Counted from the stretch's first letter, positions 48,201 through 59,684 are shown. The stretch is 64,000 bases of DNA from Cafeteria roenbergensis (GCA_008330645.1 VLTN01000086.1:33568-97567), one strand, 5' to 3'. Made by a program: numbers and translations. Notes: a model not told the origin generated them from the sequence alone.

Positions 48201-51200
48201 TCCGTCATCAGCTGACACGCCATCAGCTGACACGCCATCAGCTGACACGCCACCAGTTGCCACCGCAACGACCAGCTGCTCCGACCGATACGCGTCGCCG
48301 CTTGCAGCATCGGGCCGATCCGTGCCGAGTGACAGCCGCGCGTCCGCCCGGGGCCCTGTCTCGGGCCCCTCCCCCCCATGGACCACCACTCGGAAGCGCA
48401 GCGTCGATCCCAGAGAGAGTACGTCGCCGGACCGCAGCGGGATGTCGCTGCTGATGGGGACGGGGAGCGCGGAGTTGCTCATTGACGCGTCGCTCGGGGC
48501 GTCCCGGGCAAGCCGCCCGTTGAGCCGCACCTCTGCTCCGGGCCCCACTCGCATGCGCAACGAGAACCCAGGGGCAGAGCCGTGACTCGGCAGTGACTGG
48601 ACTGCGATGGCGCAGTGACGCGGCAAAACGTCGGCTGCGAACACCACCACCCTATGCGGCACAGCCGCTGCGCAAGCAGCACCAGTGCCAGCGCCTGTGC
48701 CTGTGCCGGCCGCGTCATCCTCCCCGTCCCCGACCACGGTGACGCCCTCCCTCAGCGGATAGTGCAGCAGCCCCGCCGACGACGGATCCGCGTCGCCCTC
48801 CCATACAAGCAGCGGCCACTGCCGCCGCAGCCGAGACGGGCGCGTCGCCGCTGCCGCGGCGGGCGAACTGGCGACGTCGCGACGGTTGGCTGACACCGGC
48901 GGGTGACGCGGCGAGACCGGTGTGATAGGCTTGGCAGAGCCACGGAGGCGCCGGTGCGGCGATCGCGGAAGCGAACGGGCGGCTTCCGGGCCAGAGGCGG
49001 ATAATTGTTTTGCCGCAAACTCCGCGCCGACGGCGGCATCGCCTGCCTCAGCAGCATCCATCTGATGCGTGCCAGACTCGCTGATGACGTCGTGGCGACG
49101 GGGTGTCGCAGGCGAGTGGCTGTCGCTATCGGAGCTGCTGTCCTCCTCGACATCAAGGCCTAGTCTTGCGAACATCACCTTTCTGGCACTTCGCAGCTCC
49201 TCTGTCCGGCGACGAGCCAAGGCCCAAGGCTCTGAAGCCGCGGCCGCGTCCTCCTCCGCCGCAGTCGCAGCGAGCAGCCTTGCCTGCGTGAGGGGGCCCT
49301 CGCGGCGCCACTCCGGCGCCGACGGGTCAAATGCAGCCGAAACCGCTGCGGCAGACGCGCCAAAGCCCCCCGCCTCCGCATCTGCCTCCGCCTCCGCCTC
49401 CGCCTCCGCCTCGGCTTCGGCGGCTGCCTCAGCAGAGCCAAACGTTGTGTCGGCGCCAGGGGAGTCCCACACTTCGTCATCGGCAGAGCTGTATCCAGCA
49501 GAGCCGGCTTCACCGCCGCCGACGTCGCTGCCGTCATCGTCAGCGCCGGAAAAGCCGCCTCGCCAGACGGCTGGCTGAGTGCCGGCATCGGCCGCGCCGT
49601 ACTGAAGAGCTCTGCCGATGCCAGACGACTCGGGGGTGACTGGGCCGAGATCGTCGGCCCCAGCGCCGGGAGACAGCAGTCGCAGCGACGGGTCAGTGAC
49701 GCCGCCCCCGCCACCGCCACCTGCGCCGCCGCGGGCACTGCCGCGAGCACCGCCTCGCCGCGAGTCATGGGCTCTGCCGCCGCTGTCTGCGTCACTGCCG
49801 GCTGCTCTGGCGGCTCTGCCGACGATTCTGGCTTCGCCGAGTCGGCGGGCTTTCTGGACCATCATCTTGGCCCGACGCATGGCACGCCGTGCCGCTCTGG
49901 GGCTGGCTCTGGCGACCTGCTCACGCAGCTGACGCACTTGCTCTGCCACGTCAACGCCCGCGACGTCACCCGATGACTGGTTGATGACAGGCCTGGTCAC
50001 GACGTGTCTCGCCCTGTCAGCGAAGCGAAGCGTGCTCAGCGTCGAGCGGCGGTCAGCCGGGCTCGGGCTGAGGGTGGTAACCACCGTGCAGCGGGCGTTT
50101 CCGCCGAGGCAGTCACGCAGCAGCATGGTCAGGGCAGAGCCGCGCCACGGTATGAACACCCCGGCGCTGCCACTATCGGGACCGTTTCCGTTGCCGGCGG
50201 TGGAACGTTTTGCCGAGTCCGCAAGCAACGCCAGGCAGCGGCTGAGCTGAAAGAGCGATTTGTTGATCGACCCCGCCTCCCGAAGCCTCGCGCGCGTTGC
50301 TCCGGCGGCAGAGCCAGCGATGGCGGCAGCCCCGCCGGCCGCGCCGCCTCCTCCGCCGCCGAGCGCCGCCCCACCGGCTCGACGCGCGGCCGGCCCTGGC
50401 CCGGCAGAGCTGGCCTCCTCTGCCGCGGCGACGTCGCCCGCGCTCTCGCAGCCCGCCAAGTCCACCAGCCGCAGCAGCGCCGTGCGGCGGAGTTGCTCGC
50501 CAGTCGCGAGGCTGATGCTGGTCTGAGTCACTCGAAGCATCAGGACGGCGTGCGACCTCGACGAAGTGGCATTGCGTTGCGTGGCCGCAACAGCTCGAAG
50601 GCGGGATCCGTCATCGATCAGTGCCATCACCTCGTCCGCTGACGTCACCGCGTGCCACGAAAGTCCTCGAACGGTCACGCCCCCGTCGGGAGTCTCGCAA
50701 ATACGAAGTGACATGTCAGCTCTGCCGGTAGCCTGGCCCCGCCGACCAGCCGAGGCGCGCCTGTGCCCGCCCCAGGGCGTACGAGGGCCACCCGCCGGGC
50801 GCTGGCTGCCTGCCCGCTGGCCGCGCGGGCCGGTTTGCTCTGCCGGCGCCAGGAGATCGCTCACCACCTCGTTGTAGATCTCCACCATTGCAAAGTCGAC
50901 GCGCACGCCGGTGAAGAGCCGCGATCGATGAACGGAGCGCGAAACCGCGGGGCCTTCGCTGGAGGCCGGGGCCTGTCCGCTGTTGGATTCACGCAGCGCC
51001 GCGGGCGGCGCGAGGGTCTCGGCCTCTGCCGCCAGATCGTCCGGCAGAGCCGGGTTGGCGGCGTGGCATCGATCGACCAAATCGAAGAGGGTCCGGCAGA
51101 GCCGTGGCGCAATGCCGTCGTGCTCAGAGGCACCGAGCGCTGCCCCGAACTCGCTGCCGCTGCCGCCACCACCACCGCCGCCCCGCCCGGGTGAGGAGCT

Positions 51201-51357
51201 GCTTGGCTGAATCCCATGCATTCCCCTCGGCGGCCCCAGCAGCGTGTGGGTCTTCCCGCTCCCCGTCTGCCCGTAGGCTAGCACGGCGCTGTTCAGGCCG
51301 CGCCAGGCATCCCGTAGGCAGGGCACGCCCACGGCCGCGAACACGTCAGCCTGCGAC

Positions 51358-51397
<40 letters not shown>

Positions 51398-53486
51398 ATG
51401 GAGCCGCTGACGAATCCAGGCAGCCATCCACCTCGAACGGTCGCGACGTCGCAACGCTATGATCGACCCCTGACGGCGCATGGGCAGCCGTGGACCCTTC
51501 CAACGCAGACGCGGACGTCGACGCATCGGTTGACGTCGCTTTCAGTGAGTCATGCCCGTGATTGCGCGTCGCTCCACCGCTCGCCGGTTCCGCACATCCC
51601 GCTCCGGCAGAGCCCGTTCCAGCAGAGCCCACTCCAGCAGTTTGAAGAGCCCCCTGCTCGATCAGAGAGACGGTCCGTCGGTCCGGGTCAGCACGAAGGA
51701 TTGACGTGTAGCCGGCAGCGGTTTCACGGGCCGTCAGTGGACGAATGCGAGCAAACACGCGAAGCGCGTTGCGATGACGCGCCCGTGATGCTGCAGGGGC
51801 GGCAGAGGTCAGGCGAGCACCAGATTGGCCCGCGGCGGTGTCGCCTTGAACATCGCGCGTCGGTGCTTCAACACTGCCGCGGCAGGGCTGCAAGCCGCCT
51901 CCGCCGGCCGCCGCCCCCGGCCGTGGCATTGCCTCCGCTTCGCTGGCTCCGCCGGCACGGGTGATGGTGGTCCTCGCTGCTGGCGAGCTCCACTTCACTG
52001 TTGGACTCAACCCGTGAAACCGCAGAGCGGCAGCTCCTGGCGTCGGCGCCGCCCCCCAGCCAGCCGGCGCGGCCTGCGACGGGGACGTGTGTGAACAGCC
52101 AACCGCCTGCCCGTGATCGCGCGGAGTTTGCGGCGAGCTCCAGGGCCCGCCTCCCTGGCCCGGCGTAACCACCCCTTGCAAGGCGTCAGAGGGCTCTCCA
52201 GCGGCCGGCGAGGCTTGCCGAGAGTGCCCAGAGTGCTCGGGCAGAGGCGAAACCGCCTGCACGTGGCGGCCGAACGGGGCCGAAACCGCCCCAATCCAAT
52301 CTGATTCAGGCCGAGGCGCCGCCAACGGACGCTCAGAAGCGTAGCAATCGCCGCCGACGCCGCCGCCGCCAATGCCGCCGCCACCGCCGATTCCGCCGCC
52401 GTATGCACCCCTGGAGCGACCACCAGCGCGGACGTCGTCGCTGGCTTGTGCGTCCAGAGCTGGCGGGGCGGGGCGCCGGTCACGGGCTCGCGGCGGCTCT
52501 GCCGGCTCGAGGTGGCTGCCAGCCACTGACCGTGGAGGGCTCGTCCCGAGCGGGGGAGTCGATGGCAGAGCCGGCTCTGCCATCCTTGGAATCGGCTCTG
52601 CCTCAGGCTTGGCTCGCGGAGCTGGAGCTGGAACTGGCGCCGGAATAGGAGGTCCCTGGCCACCAATGGCGGGGGCGGAGGCGGAGGCGGGGGCGGGGGT
52701 AGGGGCGGGGGTGTGCGAGTCATCACGCCGCATCGCCCTGTCATCACGGCCGGACGACTGCCTCTGGTGCCGACCACCCGAACCTTGCAAATCACGGTGG
52801 CGCGGCTGCAGGTGACTGGCCCCACCGCCACCGCCACCACCACCGCCACCACCGCCGCCGCCACCGCCGCTCCTCGCCTCTGCTCCCGCCGGACGATGAG
52901 CGTGATGCTGCCCGCTCTGGAGTTGACCCTGCGTCGTCACCGATCGTGCCAGCAGCGCCCGCAGATCCCTTCTGTTTGCACTGGCTGCCTGGGCCAGCAA
53001 GGCTCTGTCCGCGCCCACGTCGGTGAGGAGCGCGATTGCCAGGCGGCGGAAGAACTGGCTGTCGGCCTCGGCCTCGGCCAGTGACGTGGGGATCGGCTTT
53101 CGGTCAGAAGCGATGCGCTGGCGGGCGTTGAACCTGCGAACCAGCTCCTTGACGCGTCGCAGCAAGGCTGCCTGAGCAGCGAGGGAGAGGGGAGAAGGTG
53201 GAGGCGAGGCTGTGCTGGCAGTACGAGGCGCCCGCGCTTGCGGTCGTTCCTGTGCCGGAGTCGCGCCCGTTGCGGCGCCAGGCAAGGCCGGTGGTCCCAC
53301 GCCCCGCCCTGGGTCCACCCGGGCTTTGGAGCGGACCGAGTGCATGCCCTCGTCAGCGGGCCCTGCGGTGGTGCGTGGCATTCGGTGGGTTGGACAGAAA
53401 ATCGGCGCGGCCAGGAGCGGGGCACACTCGCATTTCGTACAAGTCCGAAAGGGCCCAGTTGTCGCAAAACAGGAGTTGTGCCGCAT
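45276..53486 (-). CDS. Giant kinesin with downstream FHA-like domain (kinesin-3-like)
   Basis: 2736 residues from the ATG at 53486; an ATG at 53381 is also possible. A disordered N-terminus of about 570 residues precedes the motor (about 572-1165): LRVFARIRPL, P-loop GQTGSGKT (739-746), NATSSRSH, LVDLAGCES and INKSL. The usual RDSKLT is RGSALT (FIPWRGSALTMLL). About 50 Gly/Ala residues are inserted just after switch II (loop 11). Residues about 1552-1702 look like a divergent FHA domain: PRHCAI, VRLNGR, then LRSGDVLSLGSTLRFRVVV. Motor plus FHA is typical of kinesin-3 (Unc104/KIF1), where FHA helps motor dimerisation and cargo choice, although here it lies unusually far from the motor. The tail is low-complexity (poly-Gln/His, Gly-Ser runs) and ends in a short coiled coil. 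Phosphothreonine binding cannot be judged by eye. Confidence 0.9.
46241..46327 (-). repeat. CTG/GTG triplet repeat encoding Gln/His tract
   Basis: CTGCTGCTGGTG-type repeats on the plus strand read as (QQQH)n on the coding strand in the kinesin tail. A CAG-type triplet tract, likely variable in length. Confidence 0.9.
47575..47670 (-). repeat. GCTGCC/GATGCC hexanucleotide repeat encoding Gly-Ser/Gly-Ile run
   Basis: About fifteen hexanucleotide units with single-base variants, encoding GIGSGIGSGSGSGS-type sequence in a linker downstream of the FHA-like domain of the kinesin. Confidence 0.9.
48206..48250 (-). repeat. Three perfect 15-bp repeats CATCAGCTGACACGC
   Basis: Encode VSADG repeated in the kinesin, just after the FHA-like domain. 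The copies are identical at the DNA level, indicating a recent expansion. Confidence 0.92.
51359..51396 (-). repeat. CCG triplet run encoding poly-Gly in the kinesin motor
   Basis: A pure (GCC)n run gives about twelve Gly within the motor, before the conserved region that leads to the P-loop. A similar poly-Gly run lies near 52825-52868 in the N-terminal region. Confidence 0.85.
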
Positions 53487-53902
53487 AGGTTTCGATCAAG
53501 TATGCCCTTCTGAAAGCTCCAGTCGGCCAATGGGCCAGAGAAGCGTTGAGGCTGCCGTGCGGGCCGGGCCAGTCCCCGTTACGGCAGCTCTTGCGCGCTG
53601 GCGGCATGCTCACCTGCAGCCCGCCCTCGCGCGGCCTGGCTGTCGCGTTTGCGCCGAAAAGACGCAAGCCGCCGGGCAGGTGAGTCCATGCCGCCCGCCT
53701 GTTTGTGGCGACGCACCAGGGTGGCCCTGGAAAAGATGCACAAAGCCAGCCAAAGCCCGTTAGTCATCGATGGCAAGTACGACAACAAAGGCTCTGCTCC
53801 GAATCGCAGCCACCGAAAGACGCCTCAGCCGTGGCACGGGAGGCGCACTGGCGCGAGGGTCAAGGTTGCAAGGCCCAGCGTCCGAGTTGGGGCCTTGCAG
53901 GG
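53487..53902. promoter_or_regulatory. Divergent promoter region
   Basis: 416 bases between the FHA kinesin (-) and the unknown plus-strand gene. Composition is more balanced than coding sequence, with several A-rich words. No core-promoter motif recognised; called by position. Confidence 0.4.
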
Positions 53903-55156
53903 ATGGACGGCCCCGATCAGCGGCGCCTCCTTGAGACAAATCATGGGGCCGTCGCAGTTGCTGCGCCCGACGCTGCCACCGCCCCGTCCCCCCCAGACTT
54001 AAGCAGCACACTCAGCAGCAGCAATGAGCGTGGCCGTTCCACGCTGGCTCCCTCCCCTCAGCACGTCGCCCTCGGTTGTCCCTCCAATGCATCGCCTTGC
54101 CCAGCTGCGACGGACAGGGCTCCTCCACTTGCAGGCAGCGAGCCTCAGCCGGGCCTGGCGCTCCCGGTGCCTGCTGAAGCAGACGACGTACTTCGCGACT
54201 GCACTGCGTTCGGGCGTGCTGTCGCCGGCGCTCTGCGCGGGGAGGTTCTGGCGGGGACTCTGAGCAAAGACTTGGCCCGGTGGGCGCTGATCACGCTTTG
54301 CGCCGCGGTCAGGAGGCGCGCCTGGCAGGCTGCCGGCGGGGAGCACGCTGCCATTGCTGCGGCACGCGTGCGTTCGGCTGCCCGGGACGCCTCTCACGAG
54401 GCCAGCAGGGCGCGAAGCCGCATGGGAGAAGGAAGCCAGCCGGCGGGCAGGACGCTGCCAGGCGGTCGCAAACTCACGGCTCGGGGGCGGGCGGCGCACG
54501 TGGGTGCCGCCCGGATGATCATGGTGCCCGCGGGGCCATGCACCGAGGACGACACCGGCGACAGCGCAGCCCACGCCGGCTCGACAGGCGCGAGCCACTC
54601 TGGCGCACGGCCCCGGAAACGGCCCCGGGTGGCTGAATCGACGCAGTGGAGACCCCGGGTGCTGCCTACGAACGAAGACGTGATCCGAGTCTGGGCGTCC
54701 GGCGACCTGCCAGAGGACGGGCCAGCATGCCTTTCCCTGCCCACGAAGCTCGCCGCATCGCGAGCAGCCCACCGAGCCGCGGACGCGGTTGCCAGGAGGA
54801 TTCAGGACAACTGGCACCGTCGCCACGGCAGGGGGGCAAGCTTCGACGAAGCCGGGCAAGCTTTCAGCGAAGCCACGTCGGGGGCCGTGCCTCTGGCCGC
54901 ACCATCGCTCCGACGGCAAGCCCGTCCGCCCGGTGTTCTGCGGCTAAGTGCCGATGCCGACTTTGCAGCCGCGCCTCGGGCGATTTCAGGGCAAGCAGCT
55001 GTCGCAAAGCATACTGCCGGGCCGGCAATCGAAGCCGGGCTCCTCCTCTCAGGCAAGAACGTGACTCTCGCGGGCCAAAACCTGGGTTTGGCCAACTGCC
55101 GGCCAGCGCCACCACCGCCTCTGCGGCGGTGGCCTTCGGTTTCGTTGTCCGAATAG
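53903..55156 (+). CDS. Unknown basic protein, possibly nuclear
   Basis: About 417 residues from the first in-frame ATG (MDGPDQRRLL); the frame is open upstream to a GTG at 53705. A Ser/Pro-rich N-terminus leads to a helical segment (DVLRDCTAFGRAVAGALRGE, then SKDLARWALITLCAAVRRRA). A basic cluster RPRKRPR could be a nuclear localisation signal. It is followed by VLPTNEDVIRVWASGDLPED and an Ala/Arg helix with a KLAASRAAHRAADAVARRIQ core. The C-terminus is low-complexity. I do not recognise any family. The opposite strand is also open (53999-54919), but its peptide is less protein-like and lacks helical patterning. It converges on the REJ gene 200 bases downstream. Confidence 0.5.
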   Translation: MDGPDQRRLLETNHGAVAVAAPDAATAPSPPDLSSTLSSSNERGRSTLAPSPQHVALGCPSNASPCPAATDRAPPLAGSEPQPGLALPVPAEADDVLRDCTAFGRAVAGALRGEVLAGTLSKDLARWALITLCAAVRRRAWQAAGGEHAAIAAARVRSAARDASHEASRARSRMGEGSQPAGRTLPGGRKLTARGRAAHVGAARMIMVPAGPCTEDDTGDSAAHAGSTGASHSGARPRKRPRVAESTQWRPRVLPTNEDVIRVWASGDLPEDGPACLSLPTKLAASRAAHRAADAVARRIQDNWHRRHGRGASFDEAGQAFSEATSGAVPLAAPSLRRQARPPGVLRLSADADFAAAPRAISGQAAVAKHTAGPAIEAGLLLSGKNVTLAGQNLGLANCRPAPPPPLRRWPSVSLSE

Positions 55157-56589
55157 GTGCTTGCGAGTTTGAGCGCCAGAGAGGCGAAAGTTGGGCAACG
55201 CTCGGCACATTCGCATCACCTTGGCAAATGTGCGCGACCGGGACTGTGTGCAGCGTGTTTCTTTCGCTACAGATGCAGCCGCAACTGGTATCTAAGTTCG
55301 TGGGAGGCCGCGAAGGCAAGGCTGGGGCGCACCAACATGTGGCTGTCACTGTCTGTCTCACACACGCGCCGTTGCAGGCGGCCGGGAAGGAGACTGGGTT
55401 CGGGCAAATCTGCCGCGGAGCCACAGCGCGGCAGCCATAAGCAGCATGGCTGCGATGGCAAGTCCTGCAAGCGCGAAGGCGGCTGACTTGTCTGGCTGCT
55501 TGCTGAGCGCATGGCCGCCCCCGACGCCGGGCGACGGTGTGGCAACAGCAATGGCCAGGGTCTGGACTTCAGAGAGCGTGACCGATCCAGAAATGACCTG
55601 GGAGAGCAGCGGCTGCGAAGCAAGCACCCGCGCAAGGCTGCCGTCAACGAAAGCCATCTGAAGCGACTCAGTGATGACTGCTGCGGCCACCGAGGAGTCG
55701 GCAGCATGAGCGTCCCCTGCCAGCACCGCGAACCGAATGACAACCGTGCCGCTTGTTGCTTGAGACACACCCAGGATGGTGACCGACTCTGCAGTCAGTG
55801 CTGCCGATGACGCCAACACGCGGAGAGAACCGGTCTTGGACCCGCTTGCGGCAATGGCCAAGGCTTCCCGGAGCTCCGTCAAGTGCGCTGGTGAGGCCAT
55901 CAACTGATCGGCTGACAGAGACGACTTGAAGGACAAACTTCCAACGACCCTGCGGAGAGCAGGCCCAGGAATGGGCGACGGGGACGACGTCTGGGTAGGG
56001 GTGGACGTCGGGTCAGCAGACGCGGATGCCGACGGCGAGCTTGACGGGGACGATGTGACCGATGGCGTGGGGGTTGACGTCGTCGTCGGAGTTGTTGAAG
56101 CCGAGGGGGAAGGTGTGAGAGACGGCGAAGGCGTTGACGACGCCGAAGGCGATGTCGACGGCGAGGCAGAGGCTGTCGGCGAGGACGTCGACGGAGCGGA
56201 CGCAGACGCTGTGGGGCTGGGAGTAGCGCTGGGGCTGGGGCTGGGCGCCACGACGCTGAGGGAGGCAGCGATGTTGGTCACGGAGGCGGCCTTGGCCGTG
56301 GCGGCCGATGAGTATCGCGAGGAGGTGGTCAGCGTGGCGGACACCGAGGCGTTCACGCGCAGGCCGCTGACAACGTCCTCCACTGAGGCCGACGGGTCGA
56401 CGGCGAACACCTCGAGCACCACCGACTCGGCAGCGCCGCCCATCACCAGCGTGTAGCGCGCGCGCGAGGAGCCGTCGCCCACGGGCGCCACCACGGAGTA
56501 CAGCTTGCCGGCGGTGGCCGCGGCGGACGTGGCCGGGCGGCCCGCCTCCGCAGCGATGCCGCCAGCCACGCGCAGTCCGAAGCCGCCGG

Positions 56590-56612
56590 CCGGGCGGGGA
56601 GACGCTGCCAAC
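56590..56612 (-). other. Frame change 1 in the REJ gene
   Basis: The upstream frame ends sensibly at DVDIDVTGTVGSVSP. The sensible downstream frame is PRPAGGFGLRVAGG. One surplus base within CTCCCCGCCCGGCC on the coding strand explains the shift. The alternative reading after this point becomes Arg/His-rich nonsense. Confidence 0.75.
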
Positions 56613-59600
56613 GGTGCCGGTGACGTCGATGTCCACGTCCACTGCCACGATCTTGCCGATGGCGATGCCGGAGGGCAGGGCCACGCGGATGGCGCCGTCC
56701 CGGCCGCCGTTGCGCTCCAGGTCCCGCACGGAGGTCACGGTGAGGGACACCGCCTCCAGCGCGGCCACGTTGAGCGCAGTGGTAGACACGCCGGTGGCGA
56801 GCGTGCTGGTGCGCAGGGCCGAGTAGCTGGCGTCGCCCGCCGCCGAGACGACGAAGCGGGCCGAGAAGGTGGTGAGGCCGCGGTCGGCCATGAGGGCCTG
56901 GCCGTTGGGCGTCAGGGTCACCTGCACGGTGGAGGCGGTGCTCCAGCTGGCGGCCGAGAAGACAGCGGCGAGGCTGCCGTCGATGGCGACAACGCTCGAG
57001 GAGGTGGACCCGATGGCGGCCACCGAGGTGCAGGCGGCGCTGGCGCACTCGGCGGGCAGGCCGGTGAAGACGAGGCCCACCGTGACGGGCGCCTGCGGCT
57101 GCGAGTCGAGCACGATGCTGAAGTTGGCCGACGCCGCGGGACTGGAGCCGACAGCCTCGGTGCGCCCCGTGCGGGTCACGGTCACGCCCGCGACGTCGTC
57201 GTCGGTGACCGACACGGACACGGTGCCCACAGTCGCGGCGTTGCGGAACGCGAGGTCGTCCGAGGCGGAGCTGGCGTCGACGGAGAAGCGCAGCGACCCG
57301 CTCAGGTCGGCGGCGGCGTGGTCCACGCGGTTGGCGGCCCGCACCAGGAAGAGCGGCTTGGCCGAGGCGAAGTTGGTTGGCTTGAACCGGAACGCGGCGC
57401 CGGTGGTGCCGGTGACGGTCACGTCCGAGGGCAGGGCGACCTCCTTGGCGAAGAGCTCGGCGGCGCCGGACGACAGCAGCGTGGTGGCGGGCGAGGCCGC
57501 GCCCAGGCGGAGCGTGAAGGCGGCGGCGGGCTTGGACGCCACGCTTGCCTCGATCACGCGGAAGGAGGCGGCGCCGATGCCCTGCGCCACTGCGGCGCCG
57601 AACACGGACGCGATGCGGTCGAAGGCCGCGCCGCTGTAGCTGTTGTCCTCGGTCAGGGTCAGCGCGGGCGCCGGCTGGCCGGTCGCGATGGTCAGTGCGG
57701 AGCCCGCCTCAGCGCCGGTGGCGCCGGCAGCGAAGCGCGCCGTGACGTCCGTGTACGTGATGGCCGCGGTCTCGGACTGGCTGAAGGACACGGGCAGCGC
57801 GTTGGTGTAGTAGACGGTGCCGTTGGCCTTGAAGGGGCCCGCGGTGGAGCTGACGGTGATGGGCAGCGACACGGCGAAGGGCTGCTCCGGGAAGGGCAGC
57901 GGCGAGTCCACGTTGGCGGCCGTGACGCGGACGTTCTGTGCCACGTTCCAGTTGGCGCTGGTGAACACGAGCTCGGCAGTGGCCACGGAGAGCGGGGCCG
58001 GGCTGGTCGGGATGAAGAGGGCGGCGGCCGCGCTGTTGTTGCGGGCCCAGGCGGGCAGGAGCACCGCGGGGCGGACCACGACCGTGGCGGAGCCGGGGCT
58101 CACGCTGAGGCGCACGGTGGCGACGGTGGCCGTGAAGCCCTCGCTGACGGACGTGGACTGGGCCGTCACCTGCAGGGCGGCCGCGGCGGGGTCGGTGATG
58201 GACACCAGCACGGGGCCGGCCAGCACCAGGCCGTTGTAGGCAGCGTCGGTCGACACGGCCTCCACGGTGGCGGCGAAGACGGCCTCGGTCTGGCTGGCCG
58301 TGAGGGTGCCTGCGTTGATGCGCACCACGCCGCCGGTGGCGAACTGGGCGGGCTGCACGGTCACGTTGACCACGGCCGAGAGGGCGGCCTTGGCGGAGGC
58401 GGACACGGCGTTGCTGTCAGCGGCCATGCCCGAGGTCAGGCGCACGCGCAGCGTCACCGGCGCCGAGGGGCGCGAGAGCAGGCCCACGCTGAAGGACAGG
58501 GAGCCGGTGCTGGTCGACAGGGCGGCCTCCTTGGTGATGCCGGCGGCGAGGCCGGTGCGCTGGCTGGTGGCCGGGGTCGGCGAGACCGCGAAGAGCTTGA
58601 GGCCGGAGGCGTCGTTGTCCTCCACGAAGGCGGTCATGGTGCGCACCCACGGGGTGGCGGCCGAGTAGGTCGGGGCCACGCCGGCGTGGTCGGCGGCAAG
58701 CGGCGGCGGCACCAGGGCGGTGAGCGCCGCGGTGTGGTCGGCGGCGCTGGTGATGGACGGGAGCGAGATGGTCGCGGTCACGCGGGCCGGCACGCGGGTG
58801 CCGCGGGCCACGTTGTCGTCCACGACGGTGCAGGTCACGGTCTTGGACGCGACGGTGTCCTCGGAGCCGAAGTCGGCCACGGCGTTGGCGCACGACAGCG
58901 GGCTGGCCGAGGCGTCGTTGACGTAGGGCAGGGCGGCGAGCTGCACGCGGATGGTGCCGCGGGGCATGCGCACGCGGTTGCGAACCTCCACGCGGAACGA
59001 GAGCGACGCGGTGCCCTCTTTGATGCCGTTCACGCGCGCCATGGAGCTGTTGAACGCGCCCTCAGCGCCGGCGGTCGGGGTGATGGACACGCGGATGGCG
59101 TCGTCGTCCACGGCGAGCATGCCAAAGGACCACGAGCCGCGCCCTGCCTTGGGCAGCGTGCGCTGGCAGGACTTGCCGTCGGTGGACGCCACGGCGCAGC
59201 GGCCGGTGGCGTCGTAGCGGAGGTCGTCGGCAGAGGCGGCGCGCACGGACACCGGCACGAGGGCGATGCGGCGGCGCGACTGGGAGTTGGAGGCGACGGG
59301 CGCGTCCTGCGCGGCCTTGAGCGCGGCGTTGAGGGCCACGGACGAGGCGCCCACGGAGAGGCGGGCGGCCACGGCCTTGGCCGCGAGGCTGATGCGCGTC
59401 TTGTTGGTGGGCGTCGAGAAGGCGAGCTTCAGCGCCTCGTCCGACGCGGTGGCCAGGGTCGGGTTGGCGGCGGCCACGGCGATGCTGTCGACGATCTCGG
59501 CGCCCACGGTGGCGCCGAGCACGCGGCGGAGGGCGGCGGTCAGGCCCGCGCGGGTGGCGCTGGCGGCGTTGAGGCGGGCCTCGATGGCCGCGGACAGGGT

Positions 59601-59684
59601 CGGCGGGGCGAGCATCAGCTCGGCCACGGAGTCCTGGGCGGCGGTCATGGCCACGCCCACGCCGTTGGAGCCGGTGAACGCGCA

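Noticed and set aside
53999-54919. Minus-strand 306-codon frame as an alternative to the unknown plus gene
   Set aside because: Less protein-like; no helical pattern or conserved-looking motif. Kept as a minor alternative only.
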